A DNA stretch of 64,000 bases, taken from the NCBI RefSeq assembly GCF_035582795.1, contig NC_134373.1:41027173-41091172 (forward strand), read 5' to 3'. The notes under the pieces are model-generated. The model had not been told where the DNA came from, did no database searches, and saw nothing but the letters and a program-made list of their open reading frames with translations. Shown here piece by piece: positions 1 through 13,610 of this stretch; position 1 is the first letter of the stretch; each line of letters opens with the position of its first letter. Source of the DNA: Mycteria americana (taxonomy: Eukaryota; Chordata; Aves; Ciconiiformes; Ciconiidae). A program made the position numbers and the translations under genes.

Positions 1-729
1 AATAATATAATTTGTATAGTACCAGTGCACCATAACTGAGGGTCATGTTTTTATGTTAGGTACGAGGTAAACAAAGAATCAGAAAAATCAGGCCCTGTTT
101 AACAGAGCACCCACATTTTGCCAAACTGAGGGTACATTTGATGGTTTCCCGTGCAAAAGGAACTGAGATTTCCTATGTCTCCCCCTCCAGACTACCCTTA
201 TTTCTTTCACCCATCCATCAGGTTGAGCAGGGTCAGTGGTTTCTCTCTTACAGACTGTACATACCTGCCTGGGAGGCTCTCTGTGCGCCTTTTCCGTCTG
301 ATCTATGACGCCAGCCCCAAATGCTTGACAGGTGACGGATGCTCCTCGGTTTCCAGAGGACCATAATGGATATTGGTACTGAAATAACTGATCTGGACAG
401 ACAAGCTAGTAATGGGATTAATTCAAATGGCAATTCAGGCCCAGTTTAATCAAATGCTGCATGGATGTGCTATAGATCAAGCATTTAATTCTGGTGTTAG
501 AGCCTCCACCAACCCAGGGAGCCTCTCCTTTAGTCCACATGGGCGACCCCTGCCCAGGCCACCACCAGGCACCCTCCAGACCCAGAGATTTCCCTTCTCC
601 CACCTGCCATAAGCACATGGTCCTCCAGGAAATGTTCACGCATATCACATCAGACTCTGACAAGCTGAGCAATTTTATATTTTCCAGTACTCCATTTCTT
701 TCCAACTGTATGGATGCTGACGACGGTAC
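1..729. other. Unique non-coding sequence
   Basis: I see no gene or recognised repeat. Short open frames occur on both strands, but none resembles a known protein. A 155-codon minus-strand frame (418-885) owes its hydrophobic Phe/Trp/Leu-rich stretch to the A/C-rich simple repeat that begins at about 730. Confidence 0.6.
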
Positions 730-807
730 AATAATAAAAAACAACCAACCAAACAAACAAACAAAAAAACCCCAAAACAGCCCCAAACCAACAAACCATA
801 CAAAGTA
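730..807. repeat. A/C-rich simple repeat, (CAAA)n-like
   Basis: This is an almost pure A and C tract built on CAAA and CCAA units with runs of A and C between them. It is an imperfect microsatellite. Read on the minus strand it becomes the G/T-rich stretch that inflates a spurious open frame. Confidence 0.8.
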
Positions 808-2059
808 AACTAAAAGCTTTGTCCAGGTTGGCCCAGCAGGAAAAACATCTGTGATAAGGAGAACATTTGGAGACTTGTGTAGCACCCAGAAAACATAGAG
901 CTAGGCTATATGGGGAGGGCATGAGGCAACGCAAGCATTTACTTACTTTAAAAAAGAATTTATTAGCCCAGTCTTGCCCCTGTGGCCTTTGAGAGACTCA
1001 ATAACGAGCTTGTCTCCTTCTGCATCACCCTGCTCTTCCACCTAGGAAAGACGGGCAGGGGCTGGCGGATACCTCCCCCGTGCTGATCAATAACCTGCTT
1101 CCACTGCGGGAAGCCCACAGGAGGACACACGGGCAAGAGCAGAATTTCTGCATTTTCAGTAATATTTATTCTCAGTATTCTTCTCTGAGAATCTTTATTC
1201 CATCTCGTATGGGATATTTAAAATAACAGAATAATGGAAATCAAATAAATATACTGAAAGTACATAGTGAGACAAATTTTGTTGTTGGAATTTTTGTTTT
1301 GTTGCATTTTTAAATAATTCGCTTTGTCCTAATCTGCTATGTTAGTGTTTGCCTTTATACCAATATGTTCTTGTATATCTGGAGCTCTTTCATAATTTTA
1401 CATCTTTCTACATCAAGCCTGCCCAAAACCAAGATCACTTCTAACTTAAAGTGCTCCTAAAAATTTGAAGTGCTCTATTAATTTTAAATTGCTCTACATC
1501 ATGTCTGCTTAGAATCCCAACTGCTTTTTCACGCAAAAAATATTAAACTATAAAACGCACATCTGCAACATAACAGCTACCCAGCTTTTTTTGATTTCAA
1601 ACATCAACTTTCTCTCCTTTTTCTTTATCTTTGAAAGAAAAGAATGCTCTGGGAGGAAAATAATAGAACGACTCATCACACGTTTTATTGCGAGCCTCCC
1701 TCTATTGAAAACCTTTTAGGTATGTCACAGGACTAAATATATTTTATGTCTGCCAATTGGTAGCACATAGCCCAGCCCATTAACCCATTGACCTCAATAA
1801 ATTATGATTTCCTAGCAAGAGCAGTATCGCTAGAAGATTGACACATCACCAAATGCGCGCTGAGGGTTAACAATACTCCCCAGGATTTTTACAAGATGAC
1901 TTCTGATCTGAGACTTCTGTCTTGCAGGCAGTTCTTTCGAAAACGCAAACAAAAAAATGTTTTTAAAGCCTTTGGTGTTTTTAGAAATCTGACTTTATCC
2001 TCAGCAACGAGAAAAAAATGGTATCGTTTCCAGCTGAGCCCCTGTCACATTATCTGCAG
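808..2059. other. Unique AT-rich non-coding sequence
   Basis: There is no recognised gene, RNA or repeat. Composition is AT-rich from about 1150 to 1860, with short A and T runs and no open frame of note. Confidence 0.55.
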
Positions 2060-2285
2060 AACAACAAAGACACCGCGCAACACCAGCACAGCCTTCCCCG
2101 TGGTGGACCTTTGCCAACGCAAACCTTTGCTGCGGCACTGCGCGCTCGTCTCCTGCTGCGAGGTCGCTCAGAGACGTCTCTCTGCTTCCCTTTGCTCACA
2201 TCGCTGTTTCCATGGAGCAATACTCTCACCTGACCCTTAAAGGTCTATGCAATCCGGTCCCGGCTAGTGATCGCTGGCTATCTCC
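2060..2285. other. Small CpG-dense patch
   Basis: By eye there are about fifteen CpG dinucleotides in roughly 220 bases, against a strongly CpG-poor background. They include clustered CGCG and GCGCGC words near 2073 and 2143. It overlaps an unrecognised 114-codon plus-strand frame (1896-2240) whose product is Arg/Cys-rich and without domain signatures, so I do not call it a gene. The patch could be a small regulatory island or simply a locally GC-rich sequence. Confidence 0.4.
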
Positions 2286-5283
2286 TACCACCTCCGTCTT
2301 CTCTTTGATGTTTTTAAATGGATGTTGTTAAAAGGAACTTGTTGAGCGAAAGACAAAAAAACTCTATTGACTGAAAAGATAGGACTGACTCAATATAGCA
2401 GTGTACTTTGGCGGCCAGGCTGATTTTTAGGAAAAATTTTCAAACTGAAGGCCTATCGTTTCTTCCTCTTGCATAGCAACTCAAGCACTAACAAGTGGAT
2501 TCACTGTCAAAGTCATTTTACTTGTGCTACTGTATCTGAAGTACATTGTATTAATCTATCAAAGGGTCACTGATCCTTTAGTGAGTGACCATAAATATAC
2601 ACAAATACAAAAAGAACATGCTCTGAATATCCCATGTATCATGCACTTTCGGATCCATATATATTTGCTACTTTGCCATGCAGATATAAAAGCATCTGAG
2701 TGATGTGATGAAGCAGTAACCCTTCCCGGCTACCACGCTTTATCACAGGAGTAACTTGGGAGGTGCTGATTATTTACACCCGGTCTATCACAATAAGCTG
2801 CTCTTGGGATATTTTCCGAGTAACAAATTCAAGCAAAGTTTCTTGACTTTAAATTAGAGCTTGGTCTCTACATACACTCTGCTCTTCAGAGCATCTCTAG
2901 TACCAAAGCAGGCGTGTTCCTGCTAGGGACAGGGACTTTTGGTCCAGAGGGGCAGGTCACCTCTCATCCAACATCAGGTGGTACATTCCCAGCTAACAGA
3001 GGAGGCACCCCCTGCCTTGACCGAATTCCAGTTTCATTTCTGATTTGGTTGGATGTCATATTCTTCCCTGTCCCATTTCACACAGCCTGGAGCTGAGGTA
3101 ACCCCAACTGCATCCGTGTGCTTCTCTGTAGGGGAGCAGCAGCAGGTTGTTACTGATGCACACAAGACTCGCACCTTGAAACAGGACGTGATTCTTTTTT
3201 CGGTACTTACTGTGACACCTTTTATCCCTTTAAAAAATTTCCTTTTTACAGCATCACAATGTAACTTGTATTATTGAATGCTGAATCCTATACTACTTGT
3301 GCATCCATACAAATTCATGGTGGGGTTTCTGCTCCTGAAGACTTTTGACACTCATTTTTTCTGTGTTTGAGCAATATCAGGTGAAACTTTTTCAGTCTTT
3401 AACCGGGCATACTAATCTAAGGGTAGCTAAATGTTTGTTTGCTCTACTTAAAAGACAATTTCTATGGAAAAGGTATTGAGGGTTTTGTCTCAAATGAGAT
3501 TAGCAATTCATTATCTGCTGGATCACAACTTCATATCAAGGTAGAGGCAGCAGCTTTATTTACACAATGTAACATCTTGCAAATAGTAGGCATTAGACCA
3601 GAAACACTGCAACAAATCAATAGCCACAAAACTAGAGGGTGATCTTGGCTTTCAGTCTGGGAATTACATCTGCCCCAGCTGAGAAGGAGCCGGCCGCAGC
3701 CATCCATGCCACCTGCGACGGTGGAGCTGCCTCCTGCAGTGATTCACCACCTTCTGCAGGACAAATAAATGCTCCTACCTGTAAATGTGATCAAAACACC
3801 TTGTGTAAGTTTGTGTTACAACTTACAGCCATCTTGCATATTTCTTCTTCCTTACCTCTCAAGGAAGTTATGGGGAAGTTATGTTTTGGGAACATTATGG
3901 GAAAGTAAGCCTTTGTTAGCAGAAGCAGTGTGACGTTCCTGCGAATCCACCTTAGCTATAAAACCTCCACCAGTATTGCAATTTCTCTGCTCTGCAGTTC
4001 TTTATCAGGAAGCATTGAACTCAAATTTCCCCTTTATCCGACTGCACGCTATTTAAAACAAAGTGGCTATAGCTGCCGTAACAAACCACCCATCTCTAGC
4101 CCATCCCCTGGGAAAGCCTTGTGCTAACTGAAATGTTCTCAGTCAGAGCCCAAGAGAGGCGAAAGTTTCCTGTACAAGCCATTGGTTCAATAGAATATTC
4201 GCTGGATGCAAAACATGTGGTTACATTGGGTTTTGTTAAGCAGTTTCCTAATAAAGGGCAATGCATGTTCAGCCTTCATAGTAACTCAGATGTGACACAA
4301 ATAATACAGCAAATAATTACAATGACCTTTCGCTCACCTCAAATTTAAACAAAGGTTAAGCTGCCCTTTAGAAAAGTAAATATTTTCTGTAGTCAAATAA
4401 GTGTAGACACCTTTAGAAACAAGGATATATTGCCAAACTAAACTAAACTGAAAATGGTTACACTAGAATAATTTGAAAACATAAAGGATGCAGAGCTGCT
4501 CAGCAGAAGCAGCAGCCGGGCATCCTGGCATCGCAGCCGGTCCCTTACCTTACAAAACTCCCCGGCTGATCTCCATATGTTTTCCAAGAACTGTTGCTTG
4601 AAATTGCTGTCCGGTCACAGCAGATAGGAGAGAGAAATATTAAAAATAAGAAAGTGCATAATCTCCTTGCCCCTTTAAGTCTGGTAAACAATTTATATTC
4701 AATTTCATACAACAGAACGGATCCACGGACCTTTAAGTAATTAAGAAACAGACACTGAGGCTTAAAAAATAAACTTAACGGAAAATCTCACATAGCGGCC
4801 AGGAAATGGCTCCTAGGTTTTATTTAGTTCTCATAGTCCAAGGTTTAGCTGTTAGCTAGATAAGAGCCAGGTGTGTTTTACACTTCTAATTTGTTTAGTC
4901 TGAAGCTGACTCAAACAGCGCTTTTTAACTACGAGTCTGCAACCGACTTTTACAATCTAAATCCAGGATGAACGGGTGTCATGTATATTCAGGGTCTCTA
5001 AATGAGAAGGATCACCTTTGGGGAAGGAAATTCTTCACTTATTCCTGGTGTGCTTGGGTTTTTTGGGGGGGAGGTGGTCAGGCATCATTCTGTTAGCTGT
5101 GTTAAGATGACCGGCAAAAAGTCGGTGTTGCCCAACCAGCCTCTCACATCTCACACCAAAGGCAAAAGGAAAAAACACACTGAAGGCCACTTCTGAGGAT
5201 TTAGGGCCAAATAACATCTTTTTGCTGACCTGTCCAGTGAATGGATGAGAAATGCCCAAAGATGTCTGGTTTTCTGTTTTGAC
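2286..5283. other. Unique non-coding sequence
   Basis: Only short unrecognised open frames and ordinary AT-rich sequence are visible. I see no repeat family and no splice-flanked conserved frame that I could defend. Confidence 0.5.
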
Positions 5284-5480
5284 ACGAGCGAGCCATGAAT
5301 CCCCTCCGGACAGGCGAGGGGGAGGCGGCGGAGGGTGCGGAGGGAGCTGGGAGCCACAGGGAGATCTGTCGGGAGGAGACTCCGTCACCTCCGGGGACGC
5401 ACGGGGATGGGGGTCCACGGCTGCAAAGCTGCAGCCAGGCATCACATTGGCAGGGGGAAATAGAGGTTATATAAAGCATG
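5284..5480 (+). promoter_or_regulatory. CpG-dense patch followed by a TATA-like box
   Basis: About thirteen CpGs lie in 5284-5430, in a G-rich stretch with GGCGGCGG and GGGGAGG-type words. A TATATAAAG word follows at 5468-5476 on the plus strand. CpG-dense DNA plus a TATA word resembles a promoter, but no downstream exon is recognisable and TATA words are common in AT-rich DNA. The functional reading is inference only. Confidence 0.25.
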
Positions 5481-8400
5481 CACAGACGTTAAAATCTTGG
5501 ATTCTTAATGTTTTGACCTTCAACCGCCTCTGACAATAAGAGAATTGCAAAATATTTGGTCAAGAATCACTTTATACATGAAAAACAATGGGGTAATTTA
5601 TGGCAGTAACATTCATAATGCTCTAATACAGGGCAAATCATAAGAAAATAGACATAATATCCATCATTACCATTATAGTGTTGACTAACCTGACTTTCAG
5701 ACTCTGACTGAGACTTCCAATCCTATCGGTATAAGTAACATTCAACTTTAACTGTACTTTCGTTTTGACAAGTATTAATCATGCCCTTCTCTGTTTGATC
5801 TACTAAAACAGATAGTCAATGAATTTACACCCTGTTACTTATTCATGAACAAGTTGTGCCCCTGAATTTTAACATGCTATGCCTTAAACTATTAGCTGTA
5901 TATCTGCTTTATGTGATGTTCCTACATAAGCTGGCAGTCCATCAATTTAGTGTCCATACATTTCTTTGAAAGCTATATTATAATTAGAGCTTAGGTTAAT
6001 ACTATTCAGTAACCATAAAACAGACATAAAATAATTATAACTCATTTAGTGAAATTAGAAAAAGAGCAATTATTAGACTCCCATTGTGAGGCTTTGCTGT
6101 GAGGGACAGATAATCTATCTGCAAGATGTACTTTAAGAACACCATTTTGAAAGAAATAAACTAGATAAATTACTGTTTTGTTTTGGTTTAAAAAAAACTT
6201 AGACCAATAAATACAAGTTCAACAAACATAAAGGATGTGTGTAAGGGAAGTGAAAGTTCTACTGCAAGAAGAGAGATTAAAATATTTATATGATGTTTTC
6301 CTGACATTACCTCTGAGGATGTTGTGAAGCTAGATTTGTTAATATCTTCAAGGCATAAAATACTACAGTGGTGCGGACACAGGCCTATAAACTGTTACAA
6401 TTAAACATGAGGATGTGCACAGTTTGCTCAGGAGGGAGTGGACTCACCGATGCTAATGTTTGCCTCAGCACAATTTGAGTACAGGATTTCTGGTAGCTTT
6501 AATGAAGTTTTCGTATATCAGGAAACCTGCATTTGAAATTGCCTGTTTCTCATTCTCCAAGCTCCTGGTACGCTGAGATATCCAGTTATATGGGAAGAAA
6601 TTGTTGGGAACACACCTCCCTGGCTGAAATACAGCTTCGGACTGTATTGAGCTCACAATTTGCCCATTTTTTCCTTCTTTGGTTGGAGACTAGGATAGCA
6701 ATCTTTCAGATGAATCAGCAACTGAAATAATGTCTCTTCCTGGTGGACTATTGTCCAGCTACTGTTCGCACAGATGCAAATCCCTCAACATCTGTTTTTC
6801 CAAGCCTTACAAGGACAGAACCCTCTTCAGATAAGAGGGATTTTTTCCTCCAAATAAAGTATCTTTGCATGTATGAATTGTGACTTTCTTTTTAGGTCTT
6901 TGGTCATATGGGTCTTTCTTTTTGGTACATTTTTAGTAATAGAAATTCACACATTGGTCAATCTATACCCGCCGTAAGGAAGTTCAACTTTCCTCACCTC
7001 AGAAGAGCTCCATAAAAGCCAAATGTTTCTTCTAGAGTTCCCATGAGAGGAAAAGGAGGACCTGAAAGAAAATGCTCCACGTGGAACTCAGAGCCCAACC
7101 CAAGAACGAGAGAGACCCAAGTCACAGGGAAATCAATGGGCTCAGTCACGATAATGCGTAAAACACACGGCTGTAGCACAGCTAAACAAAACAGAGCACA
7201 GAAAGTCTGCTACTGCTAACTGCTAACGTTAAAAACCATAATGAATTAAACACGAATTAGCTTTAAAGTGTCAGTAATTTATTCAAAGCAATACTACACT
7301 GATATTTCTCATTGCTTTTAGGGTCAGCCCATTTAAGATTCATATTTTCAGTCTTATCTCTCTAGTCGAGAGAGACAGAAAGAAGGCTCTACTATCAGGC
7401 TGATTTCAAAAGCTGGAGGTAAAAACATCAAATGTCACATAATATGGCAAAAATTTATCAATCTCTATTGAATTCTTTATTTCTTTAGAATAATTTCTCT
7501 AGAATGCTTTTGAACTTTCAAAGAATCCTATAAATTCCTCTCTACTTAATTTATAGCAATGCTAGAAATGAATCACAATTAAAATCAACCTATTTCATAT
7601 TAACACGAAACCAAGAAAAAGCACATACAAAGGACTTATTTTTTAAAAAACGCATGTGTGATTCTGCTAAGACTTTTCTGTGTTTGTGTAAAGTCTTATT
7701 TATTGGTTTACACTGAAACATAATTTCTCATTAAATGAACCCTAGGAAACAGGAGTCTGATGAGAGAAATTCATCACTACCAACATTTGTAAAAGTGGAA
7801 AGGGTTATGTTATGCTTCCTGTTTAAATAGTTTAAAGGTACTGTTGTAACTGTAGAAATGGGGGAATGACCTGACTGCATCACTAATTGTACTTTCCAAG
7901 TGACTAGTAAATTCTCCTATGCTTCCTGTTAAACAAAACAAAAGACAAGTTCAGAGAGCTGGTACCTCTGACAGTTGTGAAAGACAGGAAAAAAATGAAT
8001 GACATTCTCCAGAGAATATTTTTCTGTCACTTAAGCAGTTTACATATTTCTCTATTTTTACCGTATTTTTCTTCTTCTGATCACCAGGGATCGTATGTGA
8101 GTTTAGGGTCATTAGGGCTATGTCTAGTGCCAGACAGATTCTGCTACAGTCAGATTTTTATGATGACAGCATGAAATTTTTGGAATGCACTGGTGAGTTG
8201 TGTGACTATTGTTAGACTGCCATTAAAAAGAAAAAAAGTATATATATCTCCCCTTTCTTTTACTGCAGGCAAGCCCTTGATTTTAAATTTTGCAAAATAT
8301 AGTAGGATTTCTTAGAAGAGATGAAAAAAGTAACAAGCAAGTTTAATAATTAGTATTCAAAAATATATTGCAACTGATTTTTTCCATTTCCATCAAGAGA

Positions 8401-11400
8401 GAGTGGGAGAAGATAAGATTTTTTCAGTGTTAAGAGGCAGGGAACAATAATTGGGAAAACGCAAAATGAAAAAGCAAATGAAGAATTTGACCTTTTTATT
8501 TAATTCTTTCGTTCCTTCTGTCTCCCTCCCCTTTCTTTTCAGTGTTTCAATCTGTTCTCCCCATCCTTGGGGAACACTGCTTGAACCTGCATTTGTGAAT
8601 TATAAGCTCTCTGTACTGTACATAGCAGTTGTTAAGGATCAACTGATTAACCATTTTATAGAAGATTTAGAGGACTCATTCCAATTTTTACAACTCCATG
8701 TGGTTTTTAAATATTGTAATGTTTTCAACCAATATGTTTTCTGCCTCCCAGCTGTAAAACAATACCTATTGGCTTGGGGGGAGGGAATTTATTTTTATAC
8801 AATTTTGTTACAATACAATTTTTTCATGCTACTAACAGTATCTTCTGGGAAAGAATAAAAAAGCCTCAAGAGGAAATACTGTGCTTTTCATTCTTCGCTC
8901 ACTCACTTAGGTCAGTGAATTACAATAGTCCAACTATTAGGTATCGCAGTATACACTGAACAACATAGAAAGGGACAGATTATGGGATTCATGAATTCAC
9001 TTGGTTTTGTTGGTTTAGCGAGACGTTTACATTCTTTCTTATATTTAATATCCTGTGTATTTTTTAATGGGAGAATAAAGGGCTCACATAAAATATGTCA
9101 AGCTGAAAAGACTTCTCTGCACGGGCACTTATAATTGTATTGTTGTACATGCAGTTTTGTATCAAGACACTAGGGACAACAGCCATGCGCCAAATTCATC
9201 CCCTCTGCAGCTTTTAGCAACAGTATTTTCTCTTGGGGTACGATGGGCCCCTTTACAATAACTCAAAAAGTTGCAGAGCAAAAGCTGGCAATTGACCTAA
9301 CCAAAGCGAGAAGTGATTTTAACACTGGTGTATTGAGCTGGGGAGGTGTTCTGAGCACCTTAGCCTTTGTTTTCTAATGGCCCTGAAAGGAAAGCCTTTC
9401 CTTCGGGAAGTTCAGAAGTGTTTTCCTGTGCATTACATGGATCTAAAATTCTAAGGGGTGATTTTCAGTAGTGATTTTTAGATCTTTACTCCTTCTGCTC
9501 ATCTCACTGCAATTGTTAAAGTCTTTCATCCCATCATGTTCCTACCATTGCTTCATCGGTACAAAGAATTTACCTATTTACAGAAATGGATGTGTATCAC
9601 TACCACCATCACCGATAATGTTATAATATGATCACAATATAACAGTTAATACAATGTGAACTATAATGGCTGTAATTATAATTTTAGTTAATGTTATTTA
9701 ATGTAATATAATAATGCTCTAACAAATATAATAACAAAAATAATACTTAAGGTCCTGAGAAGGAGCAAACATGCTGCTTTGGCTAATGTAAAATGTATAC
9801 TTACCTATTGATTTCACAATAAAATCTAAATACTATCAAAGAGTACCAATTTACCTTACATGAACTAACCAGGCAGGAAAAATTTATATTGGTTTATCCT
9901 GCTTTCTCTGTGAGCTAAGCTAAAGTAAATAAATTCACATTTGCCGCAGAACACGTATGTGGGCATTCACTGCAGAGCCATCGATGCCCAGTTAACTCGT
10001 GTCTAAGCTCTAAATCAGGAAGGCATTTCTATGGGGCTTAATAGACCCTTCTAATTAGCACTGGAGCACCTTCATTTCACTATAAACAGAAGAGTGGCTA
10101 ATTAAGACATGATCAAATACATGACCGGTTCTGGGATTCTGCGAGACACCAGCCCTCTGACTGAATATAGCTTGGAGTTACAAGCTACCAACTGAATTTA
10201 CCTCTTGCTCTGATCCAGAAAAGAGACTCTCCTAAGGAACAGCCCGAAACCGAGGCATTCCGTTAGGATGCAGAAGACCCACGTTCAGATTCAAACCTGA
10301 ACTACAGCAGGTCTCCTGCAGTTTTTAGATTAGGAAGAGCCTCTCCCCTCCGGACTCTCTTTGCACCACATGCTCCATCTGGTATCTGGAAACTTTTCCA
10401 GATGAAAATTCTTTGAAACTGGTATTAATTAATAATTTGGCTCCTGACAAAATAAAAGCCTTTACACAAATGGTACCCCATAAGCTCTACAAAATACTCC
10501 CCAGGGAGACAATGGGAGTTGTACAAGCCTTGCATATGTAAGGGAAGAACTTGGATCTGATATGTGCTAGCACTTGGACTTCTATGCCTATCACTTACAG
10601 ATTTTTCTTTTTTCCTCTACATTAAATGGTGACATTTTCTTCCTAATATCATATTTCTCCAAGTGGAACTTGGAGGTTCCTGCATGTGCCAACCCAGAGG
10701 GCAGCACAGAGAGCAAAAGAAGAGTAAATCATACAGAGCTGCAACTAAAAGGGACAAGAGAATCTAGATATATTAGTTGACTAATACCTGTGAATCTTAT
10801 AGAATCTGTGTAAAACATTTCACACTGGGATCTCTTCGTCCTTTCTGTGATACTCTGCTACCTCTAGAATATTACTGCACTACTTCTCCCAGCACTCACT
10901 AACTTAAATTTCCCATTACAGAAACACAGACTGCACAATCAATGCATTCTTAATTTTTTGCTGATGATGTTGTAAGCACCTGCTGCACCTTTCAGAGAAA
11001 AGCACTGAAAGCTGTTTTCTTATGCAACAATTTTTCTTATGCAATTTTCTTTTGCTACAAATTTCTTCTGTGTCCAATATCACAAATAATTTCTATCACA
11101 CAATTTTTTACTCATACACTGTTCCTAATACTTTTACACTGCTAGGGATTCAACAATATTTAAACTTTTTGACTGCTGCATTTTCATATGTGTTAAAAAA
11201 AAGTTAACACGTATGCAAATGCAGCACATATGCAAAAAAAGTTAACTGAAAAACATCAAAACTTCAAGATACCATCCCGTGAGCTTCTGATTCAAAGCAT
11301 CACCCACTCTGCTACAAAGATTTTCACAATAGATTTGGTGGGTTTGAACTTTCAGCTCCCTTGAAGTATGTGAAAGAAAACATCTCGTAAGGTGTACGTC

Positions 11401-13434
11401 AATTTGACACAAGCCAACTGCTACCAGGAACAGGTAAAGCTGCCTCGAGCTTGGAGGTGTACTCACAATCCAAGTCGTCTGCTTGATGGCTCCATTACTG
11501 CTTATTTATAAAGTATTTGCCACATATTTATGAAGGAGTTACATGATTATAGGGATCTTGAAATAGGAAGCACTGCCAAATTATATAGATATAAAAGTGA
11601 AATGAGAATCCAAACTGAGGTTGGGAGGTCTGCGTCTAAATATAACAAATACTGCAGAGGATTGGGCAACACAAGTGGTGTTTTCACAGTCAAAGGCATT
11701 GCCTGTCCTGTTTCTATCAGATAAATCACTCTTGTATTTCCCCCCTTCAAAACTAATCTATTGTGGTTTGCATAAAACTGAGCTCAGTGCTATGTCTTGC
11801 AGTTACTGTATCTCCAATGTCAAACTTCTATTAATCAGCTTGTTAGACATGGCTTAGATTGTACTTCAAATTTATTCACAATTTTCTCTGACTTTATCTG
11901 CAAGACTTGGTCCAATCCATATTATGTCTTACCTTTTGGCTGTTAACATTGATAGCATCTCTTTTTATTGGACTCTTGATGCCCACTGATGTTTTATGCA
12001 TAATGATGCTCAAGTTTAATTGAGCTGTAAGCTTCAGTTTAATTATGAGCCTTCATGATACCTTCAGCACTTTTTCTTCTCTGATTACTGTAACTGGTTC
12101 TCTCTAACCCCTTTAAAATCCTTAATCTATTAAACCACTAGTAGACAAGTCATTTTTAGGAGAAAGTCTAATTAGACTATTGCAATTATCTTAATGCATC
12201 CTCAGTATTTAGGAAAAAAAAACCCAACCTGAGTGAAATGCACTTTGTGGAATATTCCAAACATTCACATTTAATGATCTGATTCACACTGCATGTGTCT
12301 TGTGCTTGAAATGAATTTATGTGGAGAAAGAGAAGTGAGACTCAAAGAAGTCATCTCTTTGGGTAAATTTCTGTTCATTAAATTTCCCACAGATTTTATA
12401 GCTGTGACTTTCAGACTTACTGTGCAATTCTGCTTCTTTCAGTGTATGAAATTTTGCTTCTTTCCGTTTCAGAGTCAAAGAAAGATGTAAAACATGGAAA
12501 AAATCATGGCAGATACATACAGATACATAAATTGCATTTCTTTTACACAATTCATTTACGGGTGTCTCTAATGTAATTTCAAAAAAACTCCACCAGGAAG
12601 TATTCACTAGATCAGTTTCACCAAAAGTTTGATGGTTTTTCATGGAGTTGGAATGATGGAAATTAAAATGATCCATATTCCGATAAAAATAATGAAGGAA
12701 ACTAAGTCTGGACTCATATTTACTGCTTTTGTAAAACCAGATGTATCTCAAAAAATGGCACGTTTGATCCAGTCCATTCTTTCAAGTATAAATTCTTTCT
12801 ATACTTTTTACATTTATAATTTTACATATTATATGCATAGCCCCTTCCTACTCACTACGAATAATTGGTACACACATAAAGTATTTTTCCTCACAGTTTT
12901 GAGCAGGATCCCGGGTGTCATTTGACTATCATACATTGTGAACGGCTAATGATAAGACGTGTTACTCACATTGGGATCCATAAGCGTTTTCTGGGATCAA
13001 GTTACTGCATTTACAATAAAAACCATCCGAAAAGAGACATGGAGCACTGGAGGTATGATTTTCCTGAGATGGCTCCAGGCCAACTGAAGGCAGCACCTTA
13101 TTTATTGCAGAGTATATCACTCACCAAAAATTTATACTTCTTAAGTATACAGGCAATATTTAATCAATTTTGAATTATCTATAAAAATTAACACTTTACA
13201 ATAAATTTCTTACCAAAAAAAAAGAAAATAAGTAAATTAAGTAGAAAGCACTAACACCTAAGTCCTTTTGGATCCGAATCCTATGGACTGTTACTGAACC
13301 TGAGATTCCTAGTTAGCTGACATACTTTAAAATGCTCCTTGAAAGTCTGAATATAAATATCAAAATAAGCCAATTACATATTATTCAAAAACCCAAAGAA
13401 GAGATATCTGACCTTGAAATTCTTTTGGTAAATC
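5481..13434. other. Unique AT-rich non-coding sequence
   Basis: These 8 kb hold no supportable gene. Open frames are short and unrecognised. The longest are a 144-codon minus frame at 12317-12751 and a 135-codon plus frame at 8451-8858. Very AT-rich spans lie at about 9600-9760 and 13180-13240. Two homeodomain-type TAATTA words sit at 10052-10057 and 10099-10104. A repeated A-run plus GTTAAC word occurs near 11190-11245. Confidence 0.5.
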
Positions 13435-13452
13435 TTTTTTTTTTTTTTTTTC
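13435..13452. repeat. Poly(T) run of 18
   Basis: This is an uninterrupted homopolymer. In the minus-strand sense it is a poly(A), but I see no recognisable retrocopy next to it. Confidence 0.85.
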
Positions 13453-13575
13453 ATTTTTCTCCTTTTAAAATTATCTAAGGATTCTTTTAAATTTTATAGC
13501 TATGCATCCAGGAATTAAACCCTCAAATAAAAAAGATGTCACACTAAGAAAAAAAAAACACAACAACCTAAGAAA

Positions 13576-13578
<3 letters not shown>

Positions 13579-13606
<28 letters not shown>
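13579..13606. repeat. (GA)14 dinucleotide microsatellite
   Basis: A perfect GA repeat of 28 bases, followed by a short impure GGAGGGAG purine stretch. Confidence 0.95.

Positions 13607-13610
<4 letters not shown>

Noticed and set aside
418-885. 155-codon minus-strand frame with membrane-like hydrophobic stretch
   Set aside because: The hydrophobic part is the complement of the A/C-rich simple repeat at 730-807. The rest has no recognisable similarity.
12317-12751. 144-codon minus-strand frame
   Set aside because: No domain, no biased codon pattern that I can defend, and AT-rich sequence.
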